From Aureococcus anophagefferens (taxonomy: Eukaryota > Sar > Pelagophyceae > Pelagomonadales > Pelagomonadaceae), in contig NW_008705579.1 of assembly GCF_000186865.1 (NCBI RefSeq), positions 744,501 to 755,607 on the forward strand: 11,107 bases of DNA. Direction: 5' to 3'. The notes under the pieces were generated by a model that saw only the letters and a program-made list of their open reading frames with translations, did not search any database and was not told the origin of the DNA. The first letter of the stretch is position 1. Each line of letters starts with the position of its first letter. Positions 1 to 6,190 of the stretch are shown here, in pieces. The translations under genes and the position numbers were made by a program.

Positions 1-154
1 GCGAGCGTACGGCGTGACGCGAGGTCTTCCGCCGCGCGTCGAGCACTCGACGAGCGCCATCGATTCGTCCAAAGATCGGCCGAATCTGACCGAGCGAGGG
101 AGGTTTGAAGTTTGACCGCCCGAACCGGCGGTTTCGTTCCGCGCGGCCGCGGAC
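1..154 (-). mobile_element. Introner-type element A (intron, truncated by window edge)
   Basis: On the minus strand, exon 2 of the SANT/MBD gene ends at 155 (...CGCTG) and a GT donor starts at 154. The 8 bases 154-147 (GTCCGCGG) would be the upstream target duplication. The element proper begins at 146 with CCGCGCGG, and its first ~27 bases align with the start of element E at 9328. The core around 77-30 (TTTGGACGA.TCGATGGC, then CTCG.CGAG.GCTCGACGC) aligns with E at 9407-9450 in the same orientation relative to transcription. By comparison with E, about 30 bases including the acceptor lie beyond base 1. The intron is phase 2. The donor call rests on similarity to E, because the matching downstream duplication cannot be seen. 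Confidence 0.72.
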
Positions 155-1509
155 CAGCGGCGGCCCCGGAAGAGCACCGCGGACCCCGCGGCGGCGACGA
201 GGGCGCCCCGCGGCGGCCGCGGCAGGCCCGCGACGTCCGGCTTGACGTCGCCGGCCGGCGACCGCTCCGCGACGACGGCGACCGTCGGCGCCGCGACGTC
301 GGCCGGCGGCGGCGACCGCGCGTCGACGGCCGCGCGCGGCCGCGGCGGCGCCTCGGCCGGGGGCGGCGCGCGGCGCCGCTGGGGCGACGGCGGCGCGTGG
401 TGGAGCCGCCGCGCGGCCGCGCGCGGCCGGCCCCGGCCCCGGCCCCGCGGCCGCGAGGCGGCGCCGTCGAGGCCGAAAAAGCGCGCGACCTCCGACCGCG
501 ACCGGTAGACGCGGTCCTCGGGCGACCGGTAGGTCGTCGCCCGCGGCGCGCCGTCGCCCGCGCGCGCGCGGGCGCGCCAGCCCCGGAGCAGCGCGGGGCC
601 GTCGCCGCCGCGCGCGCCGAGGTACGCCGCGAGCGCCCGCAGCTTCCGCCGGTCGTCCGGCGTCGCGCCGCCCTCGTCGTCCTCCTCCTCCTCGTCGTCC
701 TCGTCGTCCTCGTCCTCCTCCTCGTCGGAGCTCGACTCGTCGCGCTCCGGCGACGAGTCGCGCTCGCGGCGCCGCTGGAGCCGCGACGCCTTGGCCTCGG
801 CGTAGTGCCGCGAGCTCTTGTGGCTGCCGTAGTACCTGGGCGGGAACAGAGAGATGCAACGTCGCTTCCACGTGAGCGTGCCGCGCGCGCGCGTTTCGGA
901 CAAAGCATGCACGCGTCGAGACCGTTCCGAGAGATGATCGCTCGTCCAAAAATCGGCCGAAACGAGTGGGAAACGGCCGAGAGAGGAAGTTGGGCACGTC
1001 GCGCTCTTTTCCCGCCCCGCGTCGTGCCAGAGCGCGACGTCCTCGAGGCGCCGGCCGAGGGCCCGCGCGAGCGCCGGGAGGTCCTTATACTTGCGCTCCC
1101 GCGCCATCTTGAGCACGAGGGCCGTCGCGTCCGCGCGCTCGCCCGCCGTCCACCGCCAGCGGCCCGCGGACCCGGCCGCGACGGCCGCGGCGACGGCCGC
1201 GCCGCGGCCCTCGTAGCACGCGGCCAGCGAGTCGCCCGTCGCCGCGGCGACGTCGTGGAGGGCCCGCAGCGTGCGCTCCTCGTGCTCGCCCTCGGGGAAG
1301 CGCCCGGCCAGCGCGCCGTCGACCGCCGCGTTCGGCTGGCCGCCGCGAAAGTCGGGGAGGTCCGCGCGCTCCTCGGCCGGGACGAAGCACGCGCGCGCGT
1401 AGAGGGCGCTCTCGGCCGCCGGGCCGTCGGCGACGGCGCAGGCCGGCGCCTCGCCGACGGCCGGCAGCGCGTCGCACGCGTTCTTGCGATAGCGGAAGGC
1501 GAGCGCCAT
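155..1509 (-). CDS. SANT-domain / MBD-like chromatin protein, partial (3' end off left edge)
   Basis: The start is the ATG at 1509-1507. Exon 1 is 1509-1028 and exon 2 is 835-155; a further intron begins at 154 and leaves the window. The spliced product shows a SANT/Myb-like segment (about residues 118-172: W120-T..., a KYKDLPALARALGRR helix, then DVALWYYGSHKSS). That ending resembles the FYYxxKK close of ELM2-SANT corepressor proteins. An acidic Ser/Asp/Glu tract follows (about 188-216), then an MBD-like stretch (about 246-283: GW, TYRSP, YRSRSEVARFFGL), then a long Pro/Arg/Ala-rich low-complexity tail. In known families SANT binds histone tails or partners and MBD binds methylated CpG, so a nuclear chromatin-regulator role is inferred. 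The intron at 836-1027 interrupts the last SANT helix at Trp161, and removing it restores LWYYGSHKSS. An N-terminal ELM2 domain is possible but not convincing. The gene is divergent from the CCCH/methyltransferase gene. Confidence 0.7.
836..1027 (-). mobile_element. Introner-type element B (192-nt GC-AG intron)
   Basis: This intron lies inside the SANT/MBD gene and reads 1027 down to 836. The donor is GC at 1027-1026 and the acceptor is CCCAG ending at 836. The flanking 8-mers are GCACGACG (1027-1020) and GTACTACG (835-828), matching at 6 of 8 positions, as expected of an aged target duplication whose upstream copy became the donor. The inserted part (1019-836, 184 bp) is a clear relative of element C. 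They share the start (CGG.GCGGGA), the core TTTGGACGAGCGATCAT and CTCGGAACGG, and the end (GAAGCGACGT...CAG), in the same orientation relative to the gene. Splicing gives ...LEDVAL-W-YYGSHKSS, phase 2. The length is a multiple of three and the gene frame stays open across it. Confidence 0.88.
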
Positions 1510-1783
1510 GGCGCGCCGGCCGCCGCTGGATGGTGGTGTCGAGTCGCACGCGGTGGTCGCGCGCGCGACGGCCGCCGCGCGGAGGCGCCGCGGGGACGAC
1601 GCCGCGGCCTGGCGCGTTGCGACCGCGGATGCAACGCGCACGCGTGCTGCAACGCGCGGTGGCGTTCGTTCTAGCGCGTTTCGTAGCGCGAATGAAACGA
1701 GGTTTCATTCAACCATTTGAGCGCAAGATTGGAGGTTCAAGGCCGACTTCGACGTCCGGCGTCCAAAGCATCCGTCCAAAGCG
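1510..1783. promoter_or_regulatory. Divergent promoter between SANT/MBD and CCCH-methyltransferase genes
   Basis: This 274-bp spacer separates two opposed start codons (ATG 1509-1507 minus, ATG 1784 plus), so it must carry the control sequences of both genes. The 9-mer GCAACGCGC occurs three times: inverted at 1612-1620 and direct at 1631-1639 and 1649-1657. A perfect 9-bp-arm palindrome, GAATGAAAC-gag-GTTTCATTC, lies at 1690-1710. Just before the plus-strand start, CGTCCAAAGC appears at about 1760 and again with TCCGTCCAAAGC before 1784. No clear TATA box is seen. The motifs are direct observations; binding by a regulator is inference. Confidence 0.6.
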
Positions 1784-2977
1784 ATGGGCTTCGTGCTCTC
1801 AGACAGCAAGCCCGAGAGCGATGCGACCGAGGCGCCGGGCCTCGTGCTTGCAAAGTCCAGCGAGTCGCAAGGCCTCGCGCCTGCAAAGCCCAGCGTGCTC
1901 GTCGGCCAGGTCGTGCACCGGCGGCGCCTGAGCAAGAAGCTGTGCTTCCTCGACGTCGTAGCCGACGGCGAGCGCTATTGCCTCGTGGCGAAGAGCGAGG
2001 TGCTGGGCGTGGCGACGGCCTGCGGCCTCGCGGGCGTCAAGAAGGCCACGGACGTGCGCGCGGGCGACGTCGTGCGCGCCGCGGGGGTCTGGGAGGACGC
2101 GGCGACGCTCGTCGTCGACGGCCGCCTCGACGTCGTCGACCGCTGGGACACGGCCGCGCGCGGCTCCTTCGCGCCGGTGCCGCCGCCGCCGAGCGGCAAG
2201 GCGCTCGCGCGCGTCGAGGTCTGCAAGTACTGGGTCAACACGGGCGCCTGCAGCGGCGGCGCCGCGTGCCGCTACGCGCACGACGGCTCCGCGCGCGCGG
2301 CGGCGGCGAACGCCTGGGTCGCGTCGAAGCGGCTCGAGCGGCGGCGGCTCCGGGGGCAGCCCGACGACCTCGCGGCCCACGACGAGTCGTCGAACGCGTC
2401 GCGGCACCGGATCGTCGCCGAGTTCCTGCTGAAGCACGTCGGAAGAGACGCGCTCGCGGCGGCGCCGGTCCTCGACGTCGCGGGAGGCCGCGGCGGCCTC
2501 GCCTTCGAGCTCCAGGTCATCCACGGCGTCGAGACCGTGCTCGTCGAGCCGCGGGTCTACGAGAATCGCCTCACGCGGCGGCAGCACAAGATCCTCAAGA
2601 AGCGCGGCGAGGGCGCGGCGCGCGTCCCGCGGCACGTCGCCGCGGCCGTCGGCGGCGACTTCGACGACGGCGCGCTCGTCGCGGGCTGCTCGGCGCTCGT
2701 CGGGCTGCACGCGGACCAGGCGACGGAGTGGATCGTCGACGAGGCCCTGCGTCTGGACAAGCCGTTTTTGGTGGTCCCCTGCTGCGTCTTCCCGTCGCTC
2801 TTCGCCGCGCGGATCCACCCGGTGACCGCGGCGCCCGTCGTCTCGCACCAGGACTTCGTCGAGTACCTCCTCGCGAAGCGCTACGCGTCCGGGGGCGCCG
2901 TGCGCCACGCGATCCTGCCCTTCGCCGGGCGGAACCAGTGCGTCTGGGGCGTTCCCGAGGCGACGCCGCCGGAGTAA
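1784..2977 (+). CDS. OB-fold / CCCH zinc-finger / SAM-dependent methyltransferase-like protein
   Basis: An intron-less 397-residue protein. Residues ~38-125 (VLVGQVVHRRRLSKKLCFLDVV... through VVDRWD) look like the N-terminal OB-fold found in nucleic-acid-binding proteins. A CCCH finger follows with C147, C156, C162 and H166 in the canonical C-x8-C-x5-C-x3-H spacing, typical of RNA binding. The C-terminal half resembles a class I methyltransferase: motif I LDVAGGRGG (230-238), an acidic residue after the next strand (VLVEPR), a GLHADQATE motif (307-315) and VVPCCVF (330-336), ending GRNQCVWG. The GLHxDxAT plus PCC arrangement occurs in eukaryotic methyltransferase-like proteins thought to act on RNA; the substrate here is unknown. 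The first ATG in frame is at 1784. Its 3' end faces the reductase gene 43 bp away. The two zinc/nucleic-acid modules ahead of the catalytic-looking domain suggest RNA rather than protein as the target (inference). Confidence 0.85.
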   Translation: MGFVLSDSKPESDATEAPGLVLAKSSESQGLAPAKPSVLVGQVVHRRRLSKKLCFLDVVADGERYCLVAKSEVLGVATACGLAGVKKATDVRAGDVVRAAGVWEDAATLVVDGRLDVVDRWDTAARGSFAPVPPPPSGKALARVEVCKYWVNTGACSGGAACRYAHDGSARAAAANAWVASKRLERRRLRGQPDDLAAHDESSNASRHRIVAEFLLKHVGRDALAAAPVLDVAGGRGGLAFELQVIHGVETVLVEPRVYENRLTRRQHKILKKRGEGAARVPRHVAAAVGGDFDDGALVAGCSALVGLHADQATEWIVDEALRLDKPFLVVPCCVFPSLFAARIHPVTAAPVVSHQDFVEYLLAKRYASGGAVRHAILPFAGRNQCVWGVPEATPPE

Positions 2978-3020
2978 GGCGGGCGAGTTCGACGCTCGGC
3001 CGAGGTGTTAGCCGCGCCCC

Positions 3021-3866
3021 CTAGAAGTTCGAGAGCACGCGGCTCTCGAAGACGCCGGCCTTCGTGAGGAGCTCCTTCACGGCGACGAACATGTCCTTGG
3101 GCCCGCAGACGCAGGCGCCCGTGTTCCGCGGCACGGCGATGCCGTCGGCCTCCATGCACGCCTGGACGTAGCCGCTGAAGGCGCCGCCCGACGCGGCCTT
3201 GGAGTGGCACGGCTTCACGTCGACGTTGAACTCCGACCGCCAGAGGTCGAACTTGTCCGCGTAGGCCATCACCGACGCGTCCTGCACGCCGTAGTAGAGC
3301 GTCGCGGGTTTCGGCAGGTCCAGGGCGACGCCGGACTCGATCGTCGATCGGATGGGCGCGATGCCGGAGCCGCCGGCGACGAAGAGCTGGTTCATGCACG
3401 CGAAGCCGTCGTACTCCGAGTCGACGGCGCCGTCCTCGCCGTTGAAGGCCTTGCCCACGGCGTAGCCGCCGCCGGAGACCTCGGAGCACTTGACGGCCGC
3501 GCCGGCCGCGAGGGACGTGAGGTACGCGTTGCCCTCGTTCTCCTTGATGAGGAACTCGAAGGCCTTGCCCTCGGTCGGGCCGACGACGGGCGGCGACGCG
3601 ATGGCGTAGAAGCCCGGCTTCTCCTCGCCGAGCGTCAGCTGCACGTACTGGCCGCCGATGCGGTGCGCCTCGAGCGTCTCGGGGCTCACCTCGAGGGCGA
3701 TGGCGCGGAGGCCGTCGCCGGCCTCGTCGTTGGACTTGACCACGGCGTCGCTCCAGACCGGCGGGTCGCCCCAGCCCATGGAGAGCTGCGCATTTCTGAC
3801 GCGCACCTGGCGCTGCGGGAGCAGCGCGCACGCCGGCGCGAGGAGGAGGATAGAGAGCGAGACCAT
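3021..3866 (-). CDS. Plastid-type FAD/NAD(P) oxidoreductase, pKIWI502-like
   Basis: A 281-residue protein with the ferredoxin-reductase-like fold. GGQYVQLTL (71-79) and FYAIASPP (86-93) form the flavin-binding face. VAGGSGIAPIRS (163-174) is the G-x-G-x-x-P nucleotide-binding loop, followed by LYYGVQD (190-196). CGPKDM (254-259) and a C-terminal aromatic (SNF) complete the family pattern. The order and the wording of these motifs resemble plant pKIWI502/At1g15140-type proteins, which are plastid-located with a poorly defined role. The start at 3866 gives a short hydrophobic leader (VSLSILLLAPACA) followed by LLPQRQVRVR, consistent with a signal peptide plus basic transit peptide of a secondary plastid. 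A longer in-frame N-terminal extension exists upstream but lacks sense. It is divergent from the RING-MYND gene with 105 bp between starts. Electron-acceptor specificity cannot be read from the sequence. Confidence 0.85.
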   Translation of the reverse strand: MVSLSILLLAPACALLPQRQVRVRNAQLSMGWGDPPVWSDAVVKSNDEAGDGLRAIALEVSPETLEAHRIGGQYVQLTLGEEKPGFYAIASPPVVGPTEGKAFEFLIKENEGNAYLTSLAAGAAVKCSEVSGGGYAVGKAFNGEDGAVDSEYDGFACMNQLFVAGGSGIAPIRSTIESGVALDLPKPATLYYGVQDASVMAYADKFDLWRSEFNVDVKPCHSKAASGGAFSGYVQACMEADGIAVPRNTGACVCGPKDMFVAVKELLTKAGVFESRVLSNF

Positions 3867-3971
3867 CTCGTCCCGCGATCTAATCAAGTCGGTGTTGACG
3901 AGATGTTGACGCCATGTTGCCCTATAAGTGCGGCCGGGCAGCATCTCCGGGCAGCCCGCCTGAGACGAATT
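3867..3971. promoter_or_regulatory. Short divergent promoter with 11-bp-phased TGTTG repeats
   Basis: Only 105 bp separate the reductase start (minus) from the RING-MYND start (plus). Inside are TGTTGACG at 3893-3900, TGTTGACG at 3904-3911 and TGTTGCCC at 3915-3922, spaced exactly 11 bp from start to start, so all face the same side of the helix. A TATA-like CTATAAG lies at 3922-3928, about 45 bp before the plus-strand ATG. The motifs are seen directly; their function is inferred. Confidence 0.5.
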
Positions 3972-5213
3972 ATGGCGTCGCGCTATGTCGTGGATGAGGC
4001 GTACCGCTCCGAGTCGGAGGACGAGGAAACGAGCGCGGCGCCGCACGCGCCGTCGTCGTCGTCGTCGTCGCCGCGCGGCGGGTCGCTGCTCGAGAAGCTG
4101 CGGCGCATGTCGCCGCGGACGTCCGAAAGCTCGCGGCCGAACTCCCACGAGAGCTCGCGGCCCGAATCGGCGGCGGCGGCGTCGGACGTCGTCGTCGGCG
4201 GCGTCTCGCGGCCCGAGTCGGCGGCGGCGGCGTCGGACGTCGTCGTCGGCGGCGTCTCGCGGCCCGAGTCGGCGGCGGCGGCGTCGGACGTCGTCGTCGG
4301 CGGCGTCTCGCGGCCCGCGACGGCGGACGTCGTCGTCGGCGGCGGCGGCGTCGCAGACGCGCCGGACGACGACGACGACGACCGGGACGACGAGCTCGAG
4401 GCCGCGCTCCGCGCCTTGCGGGACCTCGAGCGCGTCGGCCGCGCCGACGAGCCGAAGCGGAGGGAGGTCGCGGGCCCCTGCCCCAACGCGCGGGTCTGCG
4501 GCGGGCGGTCGCCCCTCGGCGGCGTCTGCGAGGCCTGCGACGCGCAGTGGGGGCCGGAGCCCCTGGACATCTTCGAGGGCGAGGACGACGAGTGCGCCGA
4601 GTGCGCCGTGTGCTTCGAGCGGCCCGCGCGCGTCCGGCTGCCCGGCTGCCGCCACCGCTTCTGCGCCGGCGACTTCCTGCGGCTCCACGGCCTCGTCCAG
4701 CCCGAGGCGGGCTACGTCGGCTTCGGCGCGGCGGGCGGCCACCGGGACCGGGGCTGCCCCGTGTGCCGCGAGGGCCGCGTCTGCCCGAACTGGGTCCACA
4801 CGGGCCGCCGCAACTGCACCTGCGGCCGCTGCGTCAACGTCTGCGCGGCCTGCGGCGACGAGTGCTACGTCGCCTGCGCGCGGTGCAAGGTCGCGTGGTA
4901 CTGCGACCGGGGCTGCCAGCGGGCCGACTGGGCGCGCCACGGCGCGCGGTGCGCCGCGCTCGCGGCGGAGGACCGGCGGCGCCGCGGCGTCGCGCGCGAC
5001 TTCCGCGCGTCGGAGAAGGGCCTCGAGCTCCGCGCGGGCGCCTGGGACATCGTCGGCTACGTGCGGCCGCGCGAGGGCGCGCACGACGGCCTCTTCTCCG
5101 TGCGGAGCCGCGACGCGCGGGGCGACGCGACGCGCAACGTCCACGCGGGGCTCGTCATGGATCTCCTCAGCGAGGACGCGGCGCGCCCGCCGCCGCCGCC
5201 CGCCGCCGCCTAG
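3972..5213 (+). CDS. RING-MYND zinc-finger protein with internal 17-residue repeats
   Basis: A 413-residue, intron-less protein starting at the ATG at 3972. Its N-terminal third is acidic and Ser-rich low complexity and holds three perfect or near-perfect 17-residue repeats (RPESAAAASDVVVGGVS) plus a degenerate fourth, then a poly-Asp stretch. A small Cys cluster (C-P-N-A-R-V-C ... C-E-A-C) precedes a RING-like finger: C211-x2-C214, C226-R-H228-x2-C231, then C262-x2-C265. The usual sixth ligand is Asp234 instead of Cys. A canonical MYND finger spans C291-C327 (C-x2-C, C-x2-C, WYC-x3-C, DWARH-x3-C). RING fingers usually recruit ubiquitin E2 enzymes and MYND fingers bind proline-rich partners, so a ubiquitin-ligase or adaptor role is inferred. 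The protein ends in Pro/Ala repeats at TAG. It converges with the rhomboid gene 38 bp away. Confidence 0.85.
   Translation: MASRYVVDEAYRSESEDEETSAAPHAPSSSSSSPRGGSLLEKLRRMSPRTSESSRPNSHESSRPESAAAASDVVVGGVSRPESAAAASDVVVGGVSRPESAAAASDVVVGGVSRPATADVVVGGGGVADAPDDDDDDRDDELEAALRALRDLERVGRADEPKRREVAGPCPNARVCGGRSPLGGVCEACDAQWGPEPLDIFEGEDDECAECAVCFERPARVRLPGCRHRFCAGDFLRLHGLVQPEAGYVGFGAAGGHRDRGCPVCREGRVCPNWVHTGRRNCTCGRCVNVCAACGDECYVACARCKVAWYCDRGCQRADWARHGARCAALAAEDRRRRGVARDFRASEKGLELRAGAWDIVGYVRPREGAHDGLFSVRSRDARGDATRNVHAGLVMDLLSEDAARPPPPPAAA
4158..4352 (+). repeat. 51-bp coding tandem repeat, 3 copies plus a partial
   Basis: Units start at 4158, 4209 and 4260, each 51 bp and differing by about one base (GAATCG versus GAGTCG in the first). 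A shortened, deleted copy follows from 4311 to about 4352. The unit length is a multiple of three, so copy-number change keeps the RING-MYND reading frame and alters only the length of its N-terminal tail. Near identity suggests recent expansion or ongoing homogenisation. Confidence 0.92.
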
Positions 5214-5255
5214 GAAAAGCCTAAAGGACAGCCGCCTAGAGGCGCGGCCGCCTAG
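5205..5255. repeat. Convergent gene-end repeat GCCGCCTAG x3
   Basis: The 9-mer GCCGCCTAG occurs at 5205-5213, 5231-5239 and 5247-5255. The first copy contains the TAG stop of the RING-MYND gene. The third contains the complement of the rhomboid stop (5254-5252). Only 38 bp lie between the stops, so the two 3' UTRs must overlap. No AATAAA-type signal is present. Confidence 0.6.
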
Positions 5256-5956
5256 AACGGGAGCCGGAGGAGCGGCCGGTCGACGTAGCCGACGGGCTGG
5301 CCGAGCACGTTGAACCGCGGCTGCCACCGCGCGCCGAAGGCGACGCCGACGGCCGCGCCGCCGAGGAGCCCGCCGAGGTGCGCCATGTTGTCGATGTTGC
5401 CCGCCGTCGCGCCCAGCAACGCGTTGAGCAGCACCGTGTCGCGGATCGAGTCGAGGCCCCGCGTGCCGTAGAGCTCCTGGTGCCGGTAGAGGTGCACGGC
5501 GAGGGCGCCGATGAGGCCCGCGATGGCGCCCGACGCGCCGACGGACGTGGACCCGACGGGGCCCTTGGCGCACGACAGGAGGTTCCCCGCGATGCCCGAC
5601 GCGACGTAGACGACGAGGGTCTTCTTGGCCCCGTAGGCCCGTTCGAGCGACCTGCCGACGTTGCGGAGGCTGATCATGTTCACGATGAGGTGGGCCGGCG
5701 ACGCGTGCAGGAGCATGGGCGTCGCGAGGCGCCACCACTGCCCGGCGCCGATGAGCGGCGCGCTCTTGCAGCCGAGCGTGAGGAGCTGGGGCTGGAGCAC
5801 CTGGGCGCCGTAGGCCCCGACGGTCGTGTAGGTGATCTTCTCCGTCACCAGCGGCGCCGCGGACCGGGCGACGCGCTGGCGCGCGTACTGCGAGGGCGCC
5901 TGGTAGCCCTGCATCGACGCCGCGACAGCGGTCGCGAGCGCGAGGATGGAGCGCAT
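5252..5956 (-). CDS. Rhomboid-family intramembrane serine protease
   Basis: A 234-residue polytopic protein. The rhomboid signature is complete: WWR (74-76) at the start of the fold, H89-x3-N93 for the oxyanion hole, G140-A-S142-G with the catalytic Ser, and N-M-A-H193-L-G-G with the catalytic His. Hydrophobic stretches around 77-96, 113-130, 138-156, 173-186 and 193-208 fit a six-helix rhomboid core; the last lies over the His motif. The chosen ATG (5956-5954) gives MRSILALATAVAASMQGYQAP, a signal-like leader followed by an Arg-rich stretch (QYARQRVARSAAP). This is consistent with plastid routing in a secondary-plastid alga, although mitochondrial or secretory placement is possible. An upstream in-frame ATG at 6061 would bury this leader and is disfavoured. 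Rhomboids cleave single-pass membrane proteins; the substrate is unknown. It is divergent from the first GT90 gene. Confidence 0.9.
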   Translation of the reverse strand: MRSILALATAVAASMQGYQAPSQYARQRVARSAAPLVTEKITYTTVGAYGAQVLQPQLLTLGCKSAPLIGAGQWWRLATPMLLHASPAHLIVNMISLRNVGRSLERAYGAKKTLVVYVASGIAGNLLSCAKGPVGSTSVGASGAIAGLIGALAVHLYRHQELYGTRGLDSIRDTVLLNALLGATAGNIDNMAHLGGLLGGAAVGVAFGARWQPRFNVLGQPVGYVDRPLLRLPF

Positions 5957-6190
5957 CGTGTGTGTTTCGTGTCCTGCTGCCTCCGCGAAGCGCTCGCGCG
6001 GACTGCTGTGCTGTGGGTCGGCGTCGAGAGGCGTCTGCAAGGGCAGTGCGTCGAGGGACACGAAGGCTGAGGCATGTACAAGTACAAAGAGCCCGAGTTG
6101 ATGTCCCCATCAGGCGAGTTGACTTCTGGGCGCACGGGCAATATTTTTTAGCACAGCACGCACGAGAGCAGCCCCTCCCTCCCCGCGGCC
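5957..6190. promoter_or_regulatory. Divergent promoter between rhomboid and first GT90 gene
   Basis: A 234-bp spacer between opposed start codons. An A/T-rich box AATATTTTTTA at 6140-6150 lies about 40 bp before the GT90 ATG at 6191 and is the most AT-rich run nearby, so it is a candidate TATA-like element for the plus strand. CGAGTTGA is repeated at 6094-6101 and 6115-6122, 21 bp apart. GTACAAGTAC lies near 6076. The rest is ordinary GC-rich sequence. Confidence 0.5.

Noticed and set aside
1340..1509. ELM2 domain at the N-terminus of the SANT/MBD protein
   Set aside because: Some spacing is suggestive of ELM2-SANT proteins, but the typical ELM2 motif is not recognisable by eye.
112..1674. 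Long plus-strand open frame over the left 1.6 kb
   Set aside because: It is Arg/Ala/Gly-rich with no domain. It is antisense to the SANT/MBD gene, whose frame carries recognisable motifs and clean splice joins. Very high GC makes stop-free shadow frames common.
1755..1784. GTCCAAAGC repeats before the CCCH gene as a relic introner element
   Set aside because: Only the short TTTGGACG core is shared. The rest of the element consensus and its ends are absent, so it is not counted.
5957..6061. Upstream ATG of the rhomboid gene at 6061
   Set aside because: It would put 35 polar residues ahead of a clear signal-like leader; the downstream ATG is preferred.
3021..6110. Single 1029-codon minus-strand frame spanning reductase to rhomboid region
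   Set aside because: Only its last 281 codons make sense. The upstream part is an out-of-frame shadow of the rhomboid gene and the antisense of the RING-MYND gene.
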